Numbered from the stretch's first letter, positions 11,568 to 22,994 are shown. The stretch is 64,000 nt of DNA from Silene latifolia (GCF_048544455.1 NC_133538.1:148230422-148294421); one strand, 5' to 3'. The notes: generated from the sequence alone by a model not told the origin. A program made the numbers and translations.

Positions 11568-12038
11568 TTACGTCCCCGTAACCAAACATACCTGATCGAA
11601 AAGGTTAGGAAAACGTTCTCGCATAGCTTCCTCGGGTTCCCATATGGCTTCCTCCACATTATGATTAGACCAAAGGACCTTGAGTAAGACCGTCTCACCA
11701 TTCCGGGTCTTACAAACCTTGCGATCAAGAATCTCCTTAGGAATCTCGGCGTAGGACAAGGATTCATCAAGCTCGATGTTCTCCATCTCAAGGATATGCG
11801 ACGGATCGCTCATATACTTCCGAAGTTGAGATACATGAAAAACATTGTGTACTCTATCCAAAGCTGGTGGTAACGCTAATCTATAGGCCACCTCGCCAAC
11901 ACGGTCTAAAACCTCATAAGGACCTATAAACTTTTGGCTTAGCTTACCCTTTTTCCCACACCTCATAACACCTCGCATAGGTGACACTTTTAAAAGAACC
12001 TTGTCACCTACCATAAACTCAATGTCCTTGCGGTGCAA
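11568..12038 (-). pseudogene. Tekay integrase C-terminus with chromodomain
   Basis: This is the DNA-binding end of integrase followed by a chromodomain, which in chromoviruses directs insertion to marked chromatin. The 156-residue reading has VGDKVLLKVSPMRGVMR, then FIGPYEVLDRVGEVAYRLALP (the conserved GPY/F region) and RVHNVFHVSQLRKY. A chromodomain-like segment at about residues 116-146 contains LKVLWSNHNVEEAIWEPEEA. It is separated by frameshift from the core at 12237. The stop at 11568 lies about 210 bp before the polypurine tract. Confidence 0.9.
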
Positions 12039-12236
12039 GTCGGCGTAGCTCTTCTGACGATCTTGAGTGCTCTCATCTTTGCCGAATCAACTGGATTTGC
12101 TCAACCATATCTTGAACCAACTGTGGTCCTAAAACCACCGTCTCGGAACTATCATCCCAACAAACTGGACTTTGGCATTTCCGGCCATACAAAGCTTCAA
12201 AAGGTGCCATCCCAATGCTTGTATGATAATCTGTTG

Positions 12237-12734
12237 TTATTGTATGAAAACTCGATCGAGATCAAGCCTGTCTTCCCAATCGCCCCCAAAATCCATAACA
12301 CATGCCCTCAAAGCATGTCTTCTAAGGTCTTGATAGTCCGCTCCGTCGACCATCGGTTTCTTGGGATGAAAGGTTGTACTCATCTTTAAAGTTGTACCCA
12401 TCAACTCTTGCAGCTCTTGCCAAAACTTGGATATGAACCTCGCATCACGATCAGAAACGGTATCCTTAGGTATACCATGTAACCGAACCACATGCCTCAT
12501 GTAACCCAATGCCAGCTGCATCTTAGACCAAGTATCCATCATGGGAACGAAATGGGCTGACTTGGTTAACCGATCAACAATCACCCAAATCATGTTGTTA
12601 CCTTGTTGTGACCTAGGTAACCCCACAATGAAGTCCATGGAGATCGACTCCCACTTCCACTCTGGTACATCCAAAGACTGGATCTTACCTTGTGGTCTCC
12701 TTTGTTCACCCTTGACCTTTTGTGGGTCAAACAT
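12237..12734 (-). pseudogene. Tekay integrase catalytic core
   Basis: This domain joins retrotransposon DNA ends to the target. The reading contains WKWESISMDFIVGLPRSQQG (first Asp) and TVSDRDARFISKFWQELQ (second Asp). The block that should hold the catalytic Glu is disrupted: after TFHPKKPMVDGA the frame changes to DYQDLRRHALRACVMDF. The protein then runs out of frame until 12038. Upstream it joins the HHCC finger at the end of 12727-13395. Confidence 0.88.
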
Positions 12735-13395
12735 CGGCTACAAACTCAGCTACATCTCTCTTCATGTTTGGCCACCAAAAAGTCTTCTTAAGATCTCTAT
12801 AAAGCTTGTCACCACCTGGGTGAACTGAATAGGGAGTGCAATGAGCCTCCGTCAAGATCACTCTCCGCAACTCTGCATCCTCAGGAACACACCATCTCCC
12901 ATCAAAACGAACACTCCCATCTAGATGGATAGAAAACCTGGAAGCCGTTCCACTCTCTACTTTTGACTTCCACTCCTGAATCTTAGGATCAAGCTCTTGC
13001 TTACTTTTGATGTTCTCATACAACGCTGGCTCGACCATCAAATCCCCGATGGTATCCCCTTCTCGAATCATAAAGATCCCCAAACTAGACATCTCATCCC
13101 TCAACTTCAGCAAGGACATAGCTGTACATAGAGAATGAACGCTCTTCCTACTCAATGCATCTGCAACAACATTAGCCTTACCCTCGTGATAGATGATCTC
13201 CACATCATAATCTCCAATCAGCTCCATCCACCGTCTCTGTCGCATATTAAGCTCCTTCTGAGTGTAGATATACTTTAGACTCTTATGATCAGAGAACACC
13301 TTAAAAGTTGCCCCATAAAGGTAGTGTCTCCAAATCTTAAGAGCGAACACAATCGCACCCTGACTCCGGATCATGAGTAGGGTAGTTCTCCTCAT
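12727..13395 (-). pseudogene. Tekay RNase H C-terminal part and integrase zinc finger
   Basis: The first third is the RNase H end and tether (FKVFSDHKSLKYIYTQKELN, then YHEGKANVVADALSRK). This is followed by a linker and the N-terminal zinc-finger region of integrase (AHCTPYSVHPGGDKLYRDL, then TFWWPNMKRDVAEFV). The CxxC half of the finger falls at the frame break near 12730. Confidence 0.9.
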
Positions 13396-13422
13396 ATTGC
13401 TTCATTGTGTCTCAAGCATAGG

Positions 13423-14436
13423 CTATGAATTTCCTCCTCCCCGCATCAAAACACAACCAAGACCATTCTTTGAAGCGTCGGTATATACCTCAAAGTTCTC
13501 ACAACCCTCTGGCAAGGCTAGGATAGGAGCTGTGGTCAAGCGTTCCTTTAGGGTCTGAAACGCCGTCTCACAACTCTCATCCCAAACATATCTGACCTCT
13601 TTCCTCATCAAGGATGTCATAGGCCGCGCTATGGTAGAGAAATCTTTCACAAATCTCCTATAGTAGGCTGCAAGGCCTAAGAAACTCCGAATCTCAGCAA
13701 CATTCTTCGGCGATTCCCACTTGGTGACGGCCTCAATATTACTAGGATCCACGGATACCCCCTTTTTAGATATAACATGGCCCAGAAAAGCCACCTCTTC
13801 TAACCAGAACTCACACTTGGATAGCTTGGCATAAAGCTGATTATCTCTCAAAGTCTGCAGGACTATCCTCAAATGCTCCTCATGCTCTTCCTTAGTCTTA
13901 GAATAGACTAAGATATCATCGATGAAAACAACCACAAACCTATCCAAAAACGGTGTAAAGATCCGATTCATCAAGTCCATAAAAAGCTCTTTGGCGCATT
14001 GGTCAACCAAAAGGCATCACCACGTACTCGTAGTGACCATATCGAGATCGAACATTTGTTTTGGGAATATCCTCATCTGCTATCCTCGCTGGTGATACCC
14101 CGACCTCGGATCAATCTTGGAAAATACACCTGCTCCACTTAGCTGATTAAACAAGTCATCAATCCTCGGCAACGGATACTTGTTCTTCACTGTGACACGA
14201 TTGAGCTCTCTGTAATCAATGCACAATCGCATACTTCCATCTTTCTTCTTTACAAAAAGAACTGGAGCTCCCCACGGTGACACACTAGGCCTGATGTAAC
14301 CCTTGCCTAGCAACTCATATATCTGCTTTTTCAACTCATCCAACTCCTTAGGTGCCATACGGTAAGGTGCTTTAGATATAGGACCCGTTCCCGGCTTAAG
14401 CTCCACGCTGAAATCAACATCCCTCTTGGGAGGCAA
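13423..14436 (-). pseudogene. Tekay reverse transcriptase and start of RNase H
   Basis: Two readings in the same frame, 14080-14436 and 13423-14010, make up RT. The first holds [20 protein letters not shown] and [18 protein letters not shown]. The second carries the active-site FIDDILVYS, then [34 protein letters not shown] and the RNase H start [13 protein letters not shown]. Between 14010 and 14080 compensating frameshifts break the fingers/palm block. The frame ends at 13423 by another indel before the RNase H remainder. Confidence 0.92.
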
Positions 14437-14473
14437 ACTCGGTATTTCCTCGGAAAAACATCTTCAAACTCTC

Positions 14474-15010
14474 TCACTGAGATATCTCGGAAGGCGTCGG
14501 TGACTCTACTCGGTGATCTCTCACATGACAAATAATCAAGGGACACTTCTTCCTCAAACATGACTTTAAAGTCATCACAGCTATGAACCTACACTTAGGC
14601 TTTACCACAAACCCTCTATAGGACACTCTAACACCCTTGGGACCCTTTAAGGACACCCTCTTTTGCCGACAATCTATCCTGGCGTCATACTTACCCAGCC
14701 AATCCATCCCGACAATCACCTCGAACCCATCTATAAGAAACTCTAACAGGTCTACTGGTAAATCGACCCCTCCAACTACCATGGATACTCCCTTATACAG
14801 CTTGAGACACGACACAGACTCCCCAGAAGGTATGAATACATCATCTTTTACAACCTTAAACTTTTCCAAACCCATAGACACAGCATGACTCTTAGACACA
14901 AAAGAATGTGTAGCCCCGGAATCAAATAAAACGAAGGACGGTACATTATGAACAAGAAAGGTACCGGTAACTACATGAGCATCATCCTGTGCTTCCTGCT
15001 TGTCCATCAT
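14474..15010 (-). pseudogene. Tekay aspartic protease
   Basis: This is retropepsin-like protease that processes the polyprotein. The active-site motif is FVLFDSGATHSFVS at about residues 26-39, followed by PVDLLEFLIDGFEVIVGMDW. A connecting stretch (KGVRVSYRGFVVKPKCRFIA) leads towards RT. A frameshift near 14474-14560 separates it from RT. It begins immediately after the Gly-rich tail of gag. Confidence 0.9.
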
Positions 15011-16180
15011 GAAGAGCTTTCCCCTTTGTTTTTCCGTCCTCCACCCGAATCAAGCATTGGAGGTACTTGGCTTGGCGCCGAATCTCGAGTGACGCTATTG
15101 TTCGGGCGCCGATAAGATCCACCACCACCGCGGTTTATGTAACCGGCCTGGTTGCCCTGTCCACCTCTGTTGCCCCATGAACCTCCCGGTCGGTTACTAG
15201 CAAAACTCGAGTCGGCCCCGAGAAAAATTCCCGACCGAGCTCCGAACCATTGCCGGGCTTGTAGCTCGTGCATTCCCGTCGTTTGTGGCCTATCCCACCA
15301 CAGTTGAAGCAAGTAAGGTTGGTGTTGTCACTCACAGCCCGACCCCCATTCTTTCCCAGCCACGAGATCCTTCCGAGAAACCAGCCCCACCAGAAAAAGC
15401 CTTAGCATGGTTGAAGTTCCCTTTCTTGTTAGTCGGCTGACTGTTGTTTCCACCATCAGCCTTCCTCTTTTCTTCAGCAGTCCTCTCATCGATCTCTTTT
15501 GAGAGATCTACCATTCTCTCAGCTTGACCCGCTCTCAGGTATACTTCCTTGAGGTCAGTAGCAACCCCAGCTGGCATACGACTCACTATCTTAGCACATA
15601 AACCCCTCTCAAAACGGAGAGCGAAACCTCTCTGTCCTAGTTGCATGTCTTCCACATAACGAGATAGCTCCAAAAACCGATGATAGTAATCTGTGACTGT
15701 CATCTCCTCGGTCATAGTGAAGGAATCGAAGTATGATCTCATCTTGTGTCGGATACGCTCCGGCACAAACTGCTCTCTCATAGCACTCTTCAACCCAGAC
15801 CAAGGAATAGCTCCTTCCGCCTGGTAGTAAGCTCTAGCATCATCCTTGACATTTTGCCACCAAACTGCAGCTTCACCTCTTAGGTAGTACACTACCTGTT
15901 CAACAATCATGTCCTCGGGGCACTTAACCATTTCCATGAGAGCTTCAATCTCACGGTGCCACTTCTCGAGTAGCTTTGGTTCAACTACCTCATCATATGT
16001 GGGAGGGTTGAAATGAGCAATGTTGATGCTGAGCTGTGTTGCATCCATCGACTTCTCGTTCCCTTTTCCCACATTTTTGAGAGCTTCAACGAGAGCCTCT
16101 TGTTGCTCAATCATGCGAGCAACCTCATCAAGAGTCATCTCTGAAGCTTGGATCTGCGTGGGAGTTCTTTTGGGCAGCAT
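15007..16180 (-). pseudogene. Tekay gag (capsid and CCHC nucleocapsid)
   Basis: The structural protein. Start chosen at 16178-16180 (MLPKRTPTQIQ) rather than the upstream in-frame Met in the leader, because the protein homologous to other gags begins here. The retrotrans_gag block contains KLLEKWHREIEALMEMVKCP, YLRGEAAVWWQNVKDDARAY and YYHRFLELSRYVEDMQLGQR. The zinc knuckle CFNCGGIGHKRREC is in another frame (15135-15335), so a frameshift lies near 15335. A Gly/Asn/Arg-rich tail follows. Confidence 0.92.
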
Positions 16181-17021
16181 ACTGAACTGACAAGGAAGAC
16201 GGAAACGTAAACACAAAAGTTTACGACTCAAAACATAATAATCTTCCGCCAAAAGAACACTCGGCCGAGTATGAAACACACTCGGTCGAGTATCTTAGAT
16301 ACTCGGTCGAGTATTCGACTCCAGAAGCGAACGTCAAAAACTCAAAAACATCACTCGGTCGAGTAACACAACACTCGGCCGAGTATCCTCTACTCGGTTG
16401 AGTACGCTTTCTTACTCGGTCGAGTTATCACATACAGTAGCTACTGCTACTCACTGCAATTCAATACTCGATCGAGTTCTTGGTTACTCGGCCGAGTGCT
16501 CCCTACTCGGTCGAGTACCTGCCTTGCTCGGCCGAGTCACAGAATAGACGGGTATACAGTATAAGGTTCCCCTATCATGCTCACTATTCCCCGCAACAAA
16601 CACATAATATTAAGAACTTAAATGCCATGTTATAATCACATCAGCATACAATTTATATATCAAGAACTTTAATGCCACATTATAATCATATCAGCATATA
16701 ATTCATGCATATGCTAAATCCAACATGACCAACATTCACAACCCGTCACATCCACCATTCCTCCCATCACAACATGTATGAACTTCAACACACATACTTT
16801 CAACTATCAACTTTTACAAACATGCATCTTCACATACATGTACATACAAAACCTAACTCTCATCACACTTCCCCATGTTACCGGCTCGAGTTAGTGAGGG
16901 CCAATTTGCGACTCCGGGACGTCTCCCGAGTCTTTGCGGTAGCTCCAAACAACTCTCCCCGGGTTTATTTTATTTAGACTCCCTAGGTTCATTATATTCA
17001 TTTGTTTAGCTGCCGGAATCT
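16181..17021 (-). other. Tekay 5' leader with eleven palindromic motifs
   Basis: Non-coding leader between PBS and gag. From 16259 to about 16548 it carries about eleven copies of the ACTCGRYCGAGT-type palindrome, denser than in the LTRs. The remainder to 17021 is A/T-rich without an ORF. Confidence 0.8.
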
Positions 17022-17036
17022 TCGGCTCTGATACCA
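17022..17036 (-). promoter_or_regulatory. Tekay primer binding site (initiator tRNA-Met)
   Basis: Minus-strand TGGTATCAGAGCC lies three bases after the 5' LTR. This complements the 3' end of plant initiator tRNA-Met (CTCTGATACCA) and primes minus-strand DNA synthesis. Confidence 0.92.
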
Positions 17037-17039
17037 GTT

Positions 17040-18396
17040 TGTAACACTCCCTCATACCAAGGTGCCTTACCAGGACCACCCTACCATGAAAGTGTGTTAC
17101 AATCTCGGTTGCCCGAGGTTAGTACATATCAAAAAGCGTCAAAACTGAGCACATTTATTAAAGTACTGTAAAATATAAAGTTTACATCAACCAAACTCAA
17201 ATACTGTTTTAACAAAATACAACTTCAAAGTCTGATAATAAAAGAAATCCAACTAAGACTCAGGCGGTGATGCTATGACTTGTGATGGCACTTCTCCCAA
17301 GACAGTCCCCAAGCTCACACTAGCAATACTCGCCAAGCTCGCCACCATCCCCGAATGGATCACCGCAGATTCCACAAACAACACGGGGTCATTATTACTC
17401 AAACATTAAGACAAACAAATGGAGGAATCAACTGATCATCGCCAATTCCCAATCCTCCATTCACACACAGTAACCGACTACACACTGAAGTGTGTAGCCC
17501 TGCCAGATTACCCATCGCAACAGGTAATCCTCGCCGCCAGTGGGTGACCGCAGCCGATCCCACCTAGTCCAGCTCCTCAACGATCGACAATAATCCCTGT
17601 CCCTTAATGTGCACATCCCCTTCCGTGGCGGGTTCCATGGAGGGCGAACTAGGGTGTGAAGCCACTCCCGCAAGTGACTCCACCACAATCACAATCACAA
17701 TACAACACAGCCATCTGAACACCCTTACACCAACATAGTTACAAAAATCTCCATACTCCGATGATCAACAGATAACAATAATCACAACAGCATGTCTTAC
17801 AATAACAGTAAACTGAGTAGGAAACCCTACCTTAGCAACCAACAGTAGTATGCAACACGGACAATAAAAAAGGCTCCTCTACGAAGTCTTCTCCTATACA
17901 ATAATCATGTAACACAATTACACATTGCACAATTCCCAAAATCCCATTTCCATATATATACAGTAACCCCAAAGAGTACAAATAATCATAAAGATAGGAC
18001 TTACCAACAGTGCAACGAGAACTTATATGCAAGAGTCACAAAGATTACCCACACGACGATGCTACGGAATGATTAAGGGAAAGATTAGGGAATGATTAGG
18101 GTGTAATTAGGGTAATGTAGAAACTGGTGAAGTTGAAATGATGTTTTGAAAACTGACGCGGGATATAAAATAATCTTAAACATTCCCTAATCAAACCGTC
18201 AAAATAACACTCGCCAGACCGAATACTCAGTCGAGTATCGTTATACTCGACCGAGTATCCTCTACTCGATCGAGTATTCACTATACTCGGCCGAGTATTC
18301 ATCGGCAGAACCAAAACAACTCACAACAACAGCACTACTCGGCCGAGTAGGCTCTACTCGGTCGAGTAGTCGCCAAAGAAAATCCGTAGTGTTACA
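17040..18396 (-). repeat. Tekay element 5' LTR
   Basis: 1357 bp. TATATATA lies at 17952-17960 on the minus strand, with six palindromic ACTCGRYCGAGT-type motifs at about 18225-18370. It keeps the roughly 85-bp segment near 18003-18090 that the 3' LTR lost. Otherwise the pair is highly similar, which suggests a fairly young insertion. Confidence 0.93.
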
Positions 18397-18401
18397 AGAA
18401 A

Positions 18402-18495
18402 ACAAAAGGTCGACAATGACACGCCCTTGGCATCGCTGAAGAGAAGGTGTAGATCAATAACGGCGCGCCCTTAGCACCGTTGAGGAGAAAATTAC
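18402..18495. repeat. 45-bp minisatellite, two units right of the nested element
   Basis: It continues the array at 9670-10030 with one unit of each alternating type. This confirms that the Tekay element inserted inside the array. Confidence 0.88.
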
Positions 18496-18940
18496 CTCGG
18501 ATCGTCGTAAGCGAAATTCCGATAAAAAAGGAGAAATCCATGAACTGTATTTAGTGATCACGAATTCTTGTTGGGGAACCCAAATGTCATGGTTGTCTGC
18601 AGTCTGCTGAAGAGAAAATGCTAATTCGGACGAAGTGAACATCAAAAAAGAGACATATGTTGAGGAAGAGGCGCATGAAGCCCGGGCCCACAAATAACGA
18701 ACTCATAACGAATTTTAACAAAATTCTGAGGAAACATGCTGAGGAAGAGGTGCAGCAAAAGCTGCGACCTTTGGAAGAGGCGCAACATGTGCTGTGTCTT
18801 TTCCTGGGTTTATCCCTGTCTGGGTAAAAACTCGACTAAAAGCCGTGTTTTGTTTTTCATTTCAAAACACAAAACATTTCATTTCTTCACAAAAACTCAA
18901 CCAAATTCCGTCAAAACTTAATCAAATCTTGCCATAGACA
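18496..18940 (+). other. Upstream region of the captured PMD-like gene
   Basis: No ORF. At 18744-18810 there is a pair of GAGGTGCAGCA/GAGGCGCAACA palindromic motifs like those upstream of the element A LTR promoter. Pyrimidine- and A-rich leader-like sequence follows to the ATG at 18941. No clear TATA box was found. Confidence 0.5.
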
Positions 18941-21900
18941 ATGACTAACCAAGGTATGTGTCTTGTTCTTGCTTTATATTGCATTTGAGCTTCAATTATG
19001 GATCGAAAATTAGGGTTTATACACCCATTTGTGTCGAGAATTTGGGGCTTTCGCCTCAAATGGATTTGTCTCAGGAAATTGACATTAGAAATGAGTAATT
19101 GACCATGTTAGGAACATAACCATGTATTTCTTTCGAATTTTCGTCAAGTATAATGAATTTGGGTGTGAAATGTGATGGTCTCTCTGCTAAACCGTAAAAT
19201 CATTCGAAAATGGCCCTATGCTAGTCCATTTTTGATGAAACTTGATGTTTTGGAATCCTTGAGTAATGGGTAAACTTACTATCATACATGATTTTTGATT
19301 GGTGACAGCTTCTTCGGGACACTTTTGTGTGGCATAATTGTTATTGTAGCGAAATACTGCCGAATTTTCGATTCAAACCCGCAGCTAGGCTTGAACTTAG
19401 ACTCATCTTGACCTAACCTACCACATGTGTGGCCGGACTTTGAAAAGCATGGCAACAGATGGCCAGAAAAGCCGCTTTTAAACGCTTGAAAATGCTTGAA
19501 AACACGCTTAGCATTGCTTTGTTTACATTGATTTGCAGAGGACGTACCTTCTACGTCTGGGAGAGACCCCATGGGGATTGACGTTGAGCCTTCCAATGCT
19601 CTGGGAGCAACTTAGGAGGCGGAGGTGGATGTAGAGTAGGAGGCTGCGCGGAGGGCCAACCTAGGACGAGGTGGCCATCAGCTCGCAGGAGCACCTGAGT
19701 GGGCAGAGAAATGGAATGGGAGACATCTCATTTGGGCGGCAAAGAGCCACTTGTCGTACAGGACGGCGAGGAGCATGGTAAGCTTTCACTTGTCATTTCC
19801 AATTCATTTATTTCCTTATTTCTTGTCATTTGCTATGCTTAAGAAAGCTTTCTTTTGAATTGATGTAGGAGGATGGGACCATGAGGTCCTTCTCCGGTTA
19901 TACGACGATGATGGACGCCTTCGGGAAGCTGACTCGGACGAGGCGAGGAGTTTGGTTGGCTGGAACCTGGCTACGAGTACATCCTAGGTTCCTGGTTTGG
20001 TGCCGAGTGCCTACGTTAGGGACTACTTCGGTGGCAGGGTTCCGACGAGAGTGGGGATGGATGGACGTATGGTGCCTCAACCACCTTTTACTGCTAAGCA
20101 GCGGGCTTGTTTGTGGTTGTGGTGGTTCTTGTCTTCGATTTACCTCGGAGACAAGTGGAGAGGCTGTCGACGAAGCTTCTTCCATTCCTTGCTGACTTGA
20201 GTAGCCTTGGTCATTGGGACTGGGTTACTCCTAGCTTTGCGGTCCTCACGCGCTACATAAGGGCTATGGTTCGTCCGGAGTTGATGGAGAAGAGGACTTC
20301 TCCTACCACTGTCGGTCCTGGACTTCTCCTGGAGGTATAATCCTTTCTTGAAACTATGAAAGATCACTTTTTTTGAATATATGAAGGATCATTTTTGTAG
20401 AGAATGATTTATAATCATTATTATATTGCCTACAGGCGTGGGTGTACTCCTACTTTCCTGGTTTTGGGCCCACGAGGGCGGCGGATGTACCGAGAGCGTA
20501 CCCTGCCGTGAGGGACTGGATAGTGTGTCGTCGGAAGAGCCAGCGGTATTCTTACGATGTTTGTCGGAGGGGCGTGAATGCCCTGAGTTCAGACATCGTA
20601 AGTGTCTTTGACTTTCATTTTATCTTCTTTTCTCTTTTTTTTTTACTTAGAGACGATCATAGGAATGACCCTTCGTCTTCTTATTTTAGTGGGTTCCCCG
20701 GCCTTGGGAGAGCTACTCTGGGGCTCCATCTTTTGTGGCTGAGGTTCTCCATCCCCGGAGTTCGAGTCGGTTGTTGTTGACGACGCCCATGGGGCCTGTG
20801 TGGTACCTAGGTGAGCGTTTGACTCAGCAGTGCTCTGGCGACGCCTTTACAGTTCCCATTGGCACTCCACGGACGATGTTTAGGGAGCCTTTTATAGGCT
20901 GAGAGGACAACTGACCTGGCTGGCACGATTGGAGACGCTCAGCTTCCTGGTGAGGAGTACGCCGAGTTTGTTCGCCGGAGGCTAGGGTATTGGCCGATCG
21001 TGGTAAGCATGTTTACCATTTACTTGTCATTGATAAATATGATAGATGATGACTGATCAGCAAAGTAATGAACTATTCGAGATTTGCAGGAGATCGAGGT
21101 GGCAGGCATCGAGCCCCCAGCTTTTCCAGAGACGCTGGAGTACACTGACTCGGCGGGCATGTCGGTGATCTCGGAGATCCGGGATTTCAGCAAGGCGGTG
21201 ACTGACGCTGGCTTGGACGAGTGGCAGCATATCGTGAGGAAGGTAAGCCTCCATCTTTGGATTTCTTTTGTATTTTGTGCTTTATTACATAGGAATGCAT
21301 TTGCTTGAGCCTTCTCTGTATTTGAATGAAGGTGACACCGTCCAGGCATGTAGAGCTGTGGATAGACCTGGCAAAATCACCCCGACCCAATTGACCCGAC
21401 CGGAAAAGACTGACCCGAGACCCGAACTACATCCACCCGAATGTGACCCGAAAACCCGAATTGACCCGACCCGACCCGAACATGACCCGAGCTTCTTGAC
21501 CCGTAACTGACCCGACACGAAAATGACCCGGCAAAATATACCTCTAATTTAATCGAAAAGACTTGATATGACTATTTCTCTATTATTCATTGACCCGAAA
21601 ATGACCCGACCCGAAACAATCCGATCCGCTTGACCCGAAACAGACCCAACCAACAAACCCAAAACAGACCCGAAACCCAAAATTACCCGTCCTGACCCGA
21701 ATTAACCGAAAATCAATGGGAGACCCGAATTAACCCGACCCGAATTGGCCTGACCCGAACCCGACCTGTTGACCCGTTTTGCCAGGTCTAGCCGTGGAGG
21801 ATGGCCAACCGACTGCGAGTTACAGCCATCGAGGCTCTCAGAGGTGGGTCGGGGCAGTAGGTATGAACCTTTCGTACCGTTCTTTTACTTTATCATCTCC

Positions 21901-22096
21901 AATTTTGTGAAGCGAAGTAAATTAAGGTATCACATCACTTCATTTTTCTGTGTAGAGGGAGTAGCGTGGCTTGGAGCGTGAGCTAGCGCAGTCCCAGGAG
22001 GAGACGGCCCGCTTGCTGAGGGAACTCGAGGTCAGAGATGCTGAGATCGCCGCCCTTGAGGTGATAGTGGCTGAGCTGAGGGGTCGTCAGGATTAG
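18941..22096 (+). pseudogene. Plant-mobile-domain-like gene, eight exons, antisense inside element A, degenerate
   Basis: Exons inferred from GT-AG borders: 18941-18953, 19539-19777, 19869-20334, 20436-20597, 20690-21002, 21090-21242, 21332-21860 (with a MITE) and 21956-22096. Exon 1 begins ATGACTAACCAAG before GTATGT. The interior resembles the plant mobile domain: LGHWDWVTPSFAVLTRYIRA, then AWVYSYFPGFGPTRAADVPR after a splice junction. The last exon encodes a coiled coil (RGLERELAQSQEETARLLRE to AELRGRQD) and a stop. In-frame stops in exon 2 and frameshifts in exons 3, 5 and 7 make it a pseudogene. Function is unknown; PMD proteins are a transposon-associated plant family. Introns could survive retrotransposition because the gene is antisense to the element transcript. 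Confidence 0.72.
21363..21790. mobile_element. hAT-like MITE rich in GACCCG repeats, in exon 7 of the PMD-like gene
   Basis: Terminal inverted repeats TAGACCTGGCAAAA / TTTTGCCAGGTCTA. Flanking 8-bp repeats GCTGTGGA (21355-21362) and GCCGTGGA (21791-21798) differ by one base. The 8-bp duplication and the TIR type suggest hAT. Inside, TTGACCCGA-type hexamer-like repeats fill most of the 428 bp, interrupted by an AT-rich core shared with the copy at 45624. Confidence 0.82.
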
Positions 22097-22889
22097 TATG
22101 CTGACTGTTGTTTGTACATTTGTACATTTTGACGTCATTTTGGGCAGAAGCCCGTATCTCGATGTATATTTTTGCATTTCTGGTTCTATATATGACGGCC
22201 TGCGTGCCCTTGCTGCTGGTTGTTTGCTTGTGTCTGTAGGTTAGCTTTGAAAAAAAACAGGTTTGGCATGTGACGGTTTGCGCCGTTATGCTGCCGAAAT
22301 TTACATAGGAAATCACGAGCAAAACATATAGCAACAAAAATTCATGTAGGAAATTGAAAATTGCCTAAACTAGCGCGAAAAAGTGCAAAGAAAGTGCCCG
22401 TAAATGGACAAAAATAACGAAAATGAAAAAAAGTATCCAAAAATGGACAAAAAAAAAGTGTCCGAAAATGAGGCGACCGGACAGTAGGGAAGGGTACCCC
22501 CTAAAAAAAGAATTTAAAAGAAATGTCTAAGTATATCATAAAGATTTTTGAAAAGAGGGAGTGAAACGATTCCTCGGGAAAAAAAAGAAAATAAAAAAAC
22601 GAGTAAGTGTGCGTATTTGGCAAAAATGTCGATTTTGCCTCGAAAAGCGAACCCGTAAAACATTAGGAAACATAAATTTGGTAATTATTCGGAATTACCG
22701 AATTAAGTCCCTATAGGAATAGGAAACTTTTACTAAAACATATTAGGAAAGATCCACGGCTGTCAAACGAGGAAGAGAGCTTGGGGAAGAGGTGTAGTAC
22801 AAGCTGCGATCCTTCGAAGAGGCGCAGCAACTGCTGCGTCTTTTCTCCAGTTAGTCCATCCTCAGCTGAAATTAGGAAACAACGAATAG
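22097..22889 (+). other. Intergenic part between the two antisense genes of element A
   Basis: No ORF. A-rich repeats occur at about 22380-22470. The palindrome pair at 22769-22846 ends about 45 bp upstream of the TATA box of the next gene and matches the motif upstream of the LTR promoter. Confidence 0.5.
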
Positions 22890-22897
22890 TATAAATA
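22890..22897 (+). promoter_or_regulatory. TATA box of the antisense ORF
   Basis: TATAAATA followed by GAGACC, about 100 bp upstream of the ATG at 22995. The spacing fits a plant Pol II promoter. Confidence 0.65.
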
Positions 22898-22994
22898 GAG
22901 ACCTCGGTTGAGCTTCTATTCTAACAATTCTCTCTTCCTTGATTCCGTCTTTTACATAAAACTTCCTATATTCTCAAATTTTCCAACAAGAAAT

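Larger units (their letters stand above)
10036..18396 (-). mobile_element. Complete Tekay-type chromovirus (Ty3/gypsy) nested in element A
   Basis: 8361 bp, with LTRs 10036-11354 and 17040-18396 and an exact duplication AGAAA (10031-10035 and 18397-18401). Minus-strand order: 5' LTR, initiator-tRNA-Met PBS, leader, gag with CCHC knuckle, protease, RT, RNase H, integrase with C-terminal chromodomain, polypurine tract, 3' LTR. The chromodomain after integrase and the gag type fit the Tekay/Del lineage. Several frameshifts make it defective. Confidence 0.95.

Noticed and set aside
19898..20367. Minus-strand ORFs over the PMD-like gene
   Set aside because: Splice borders, domain similarity and the terminal coiled coil are all on the plus strand.
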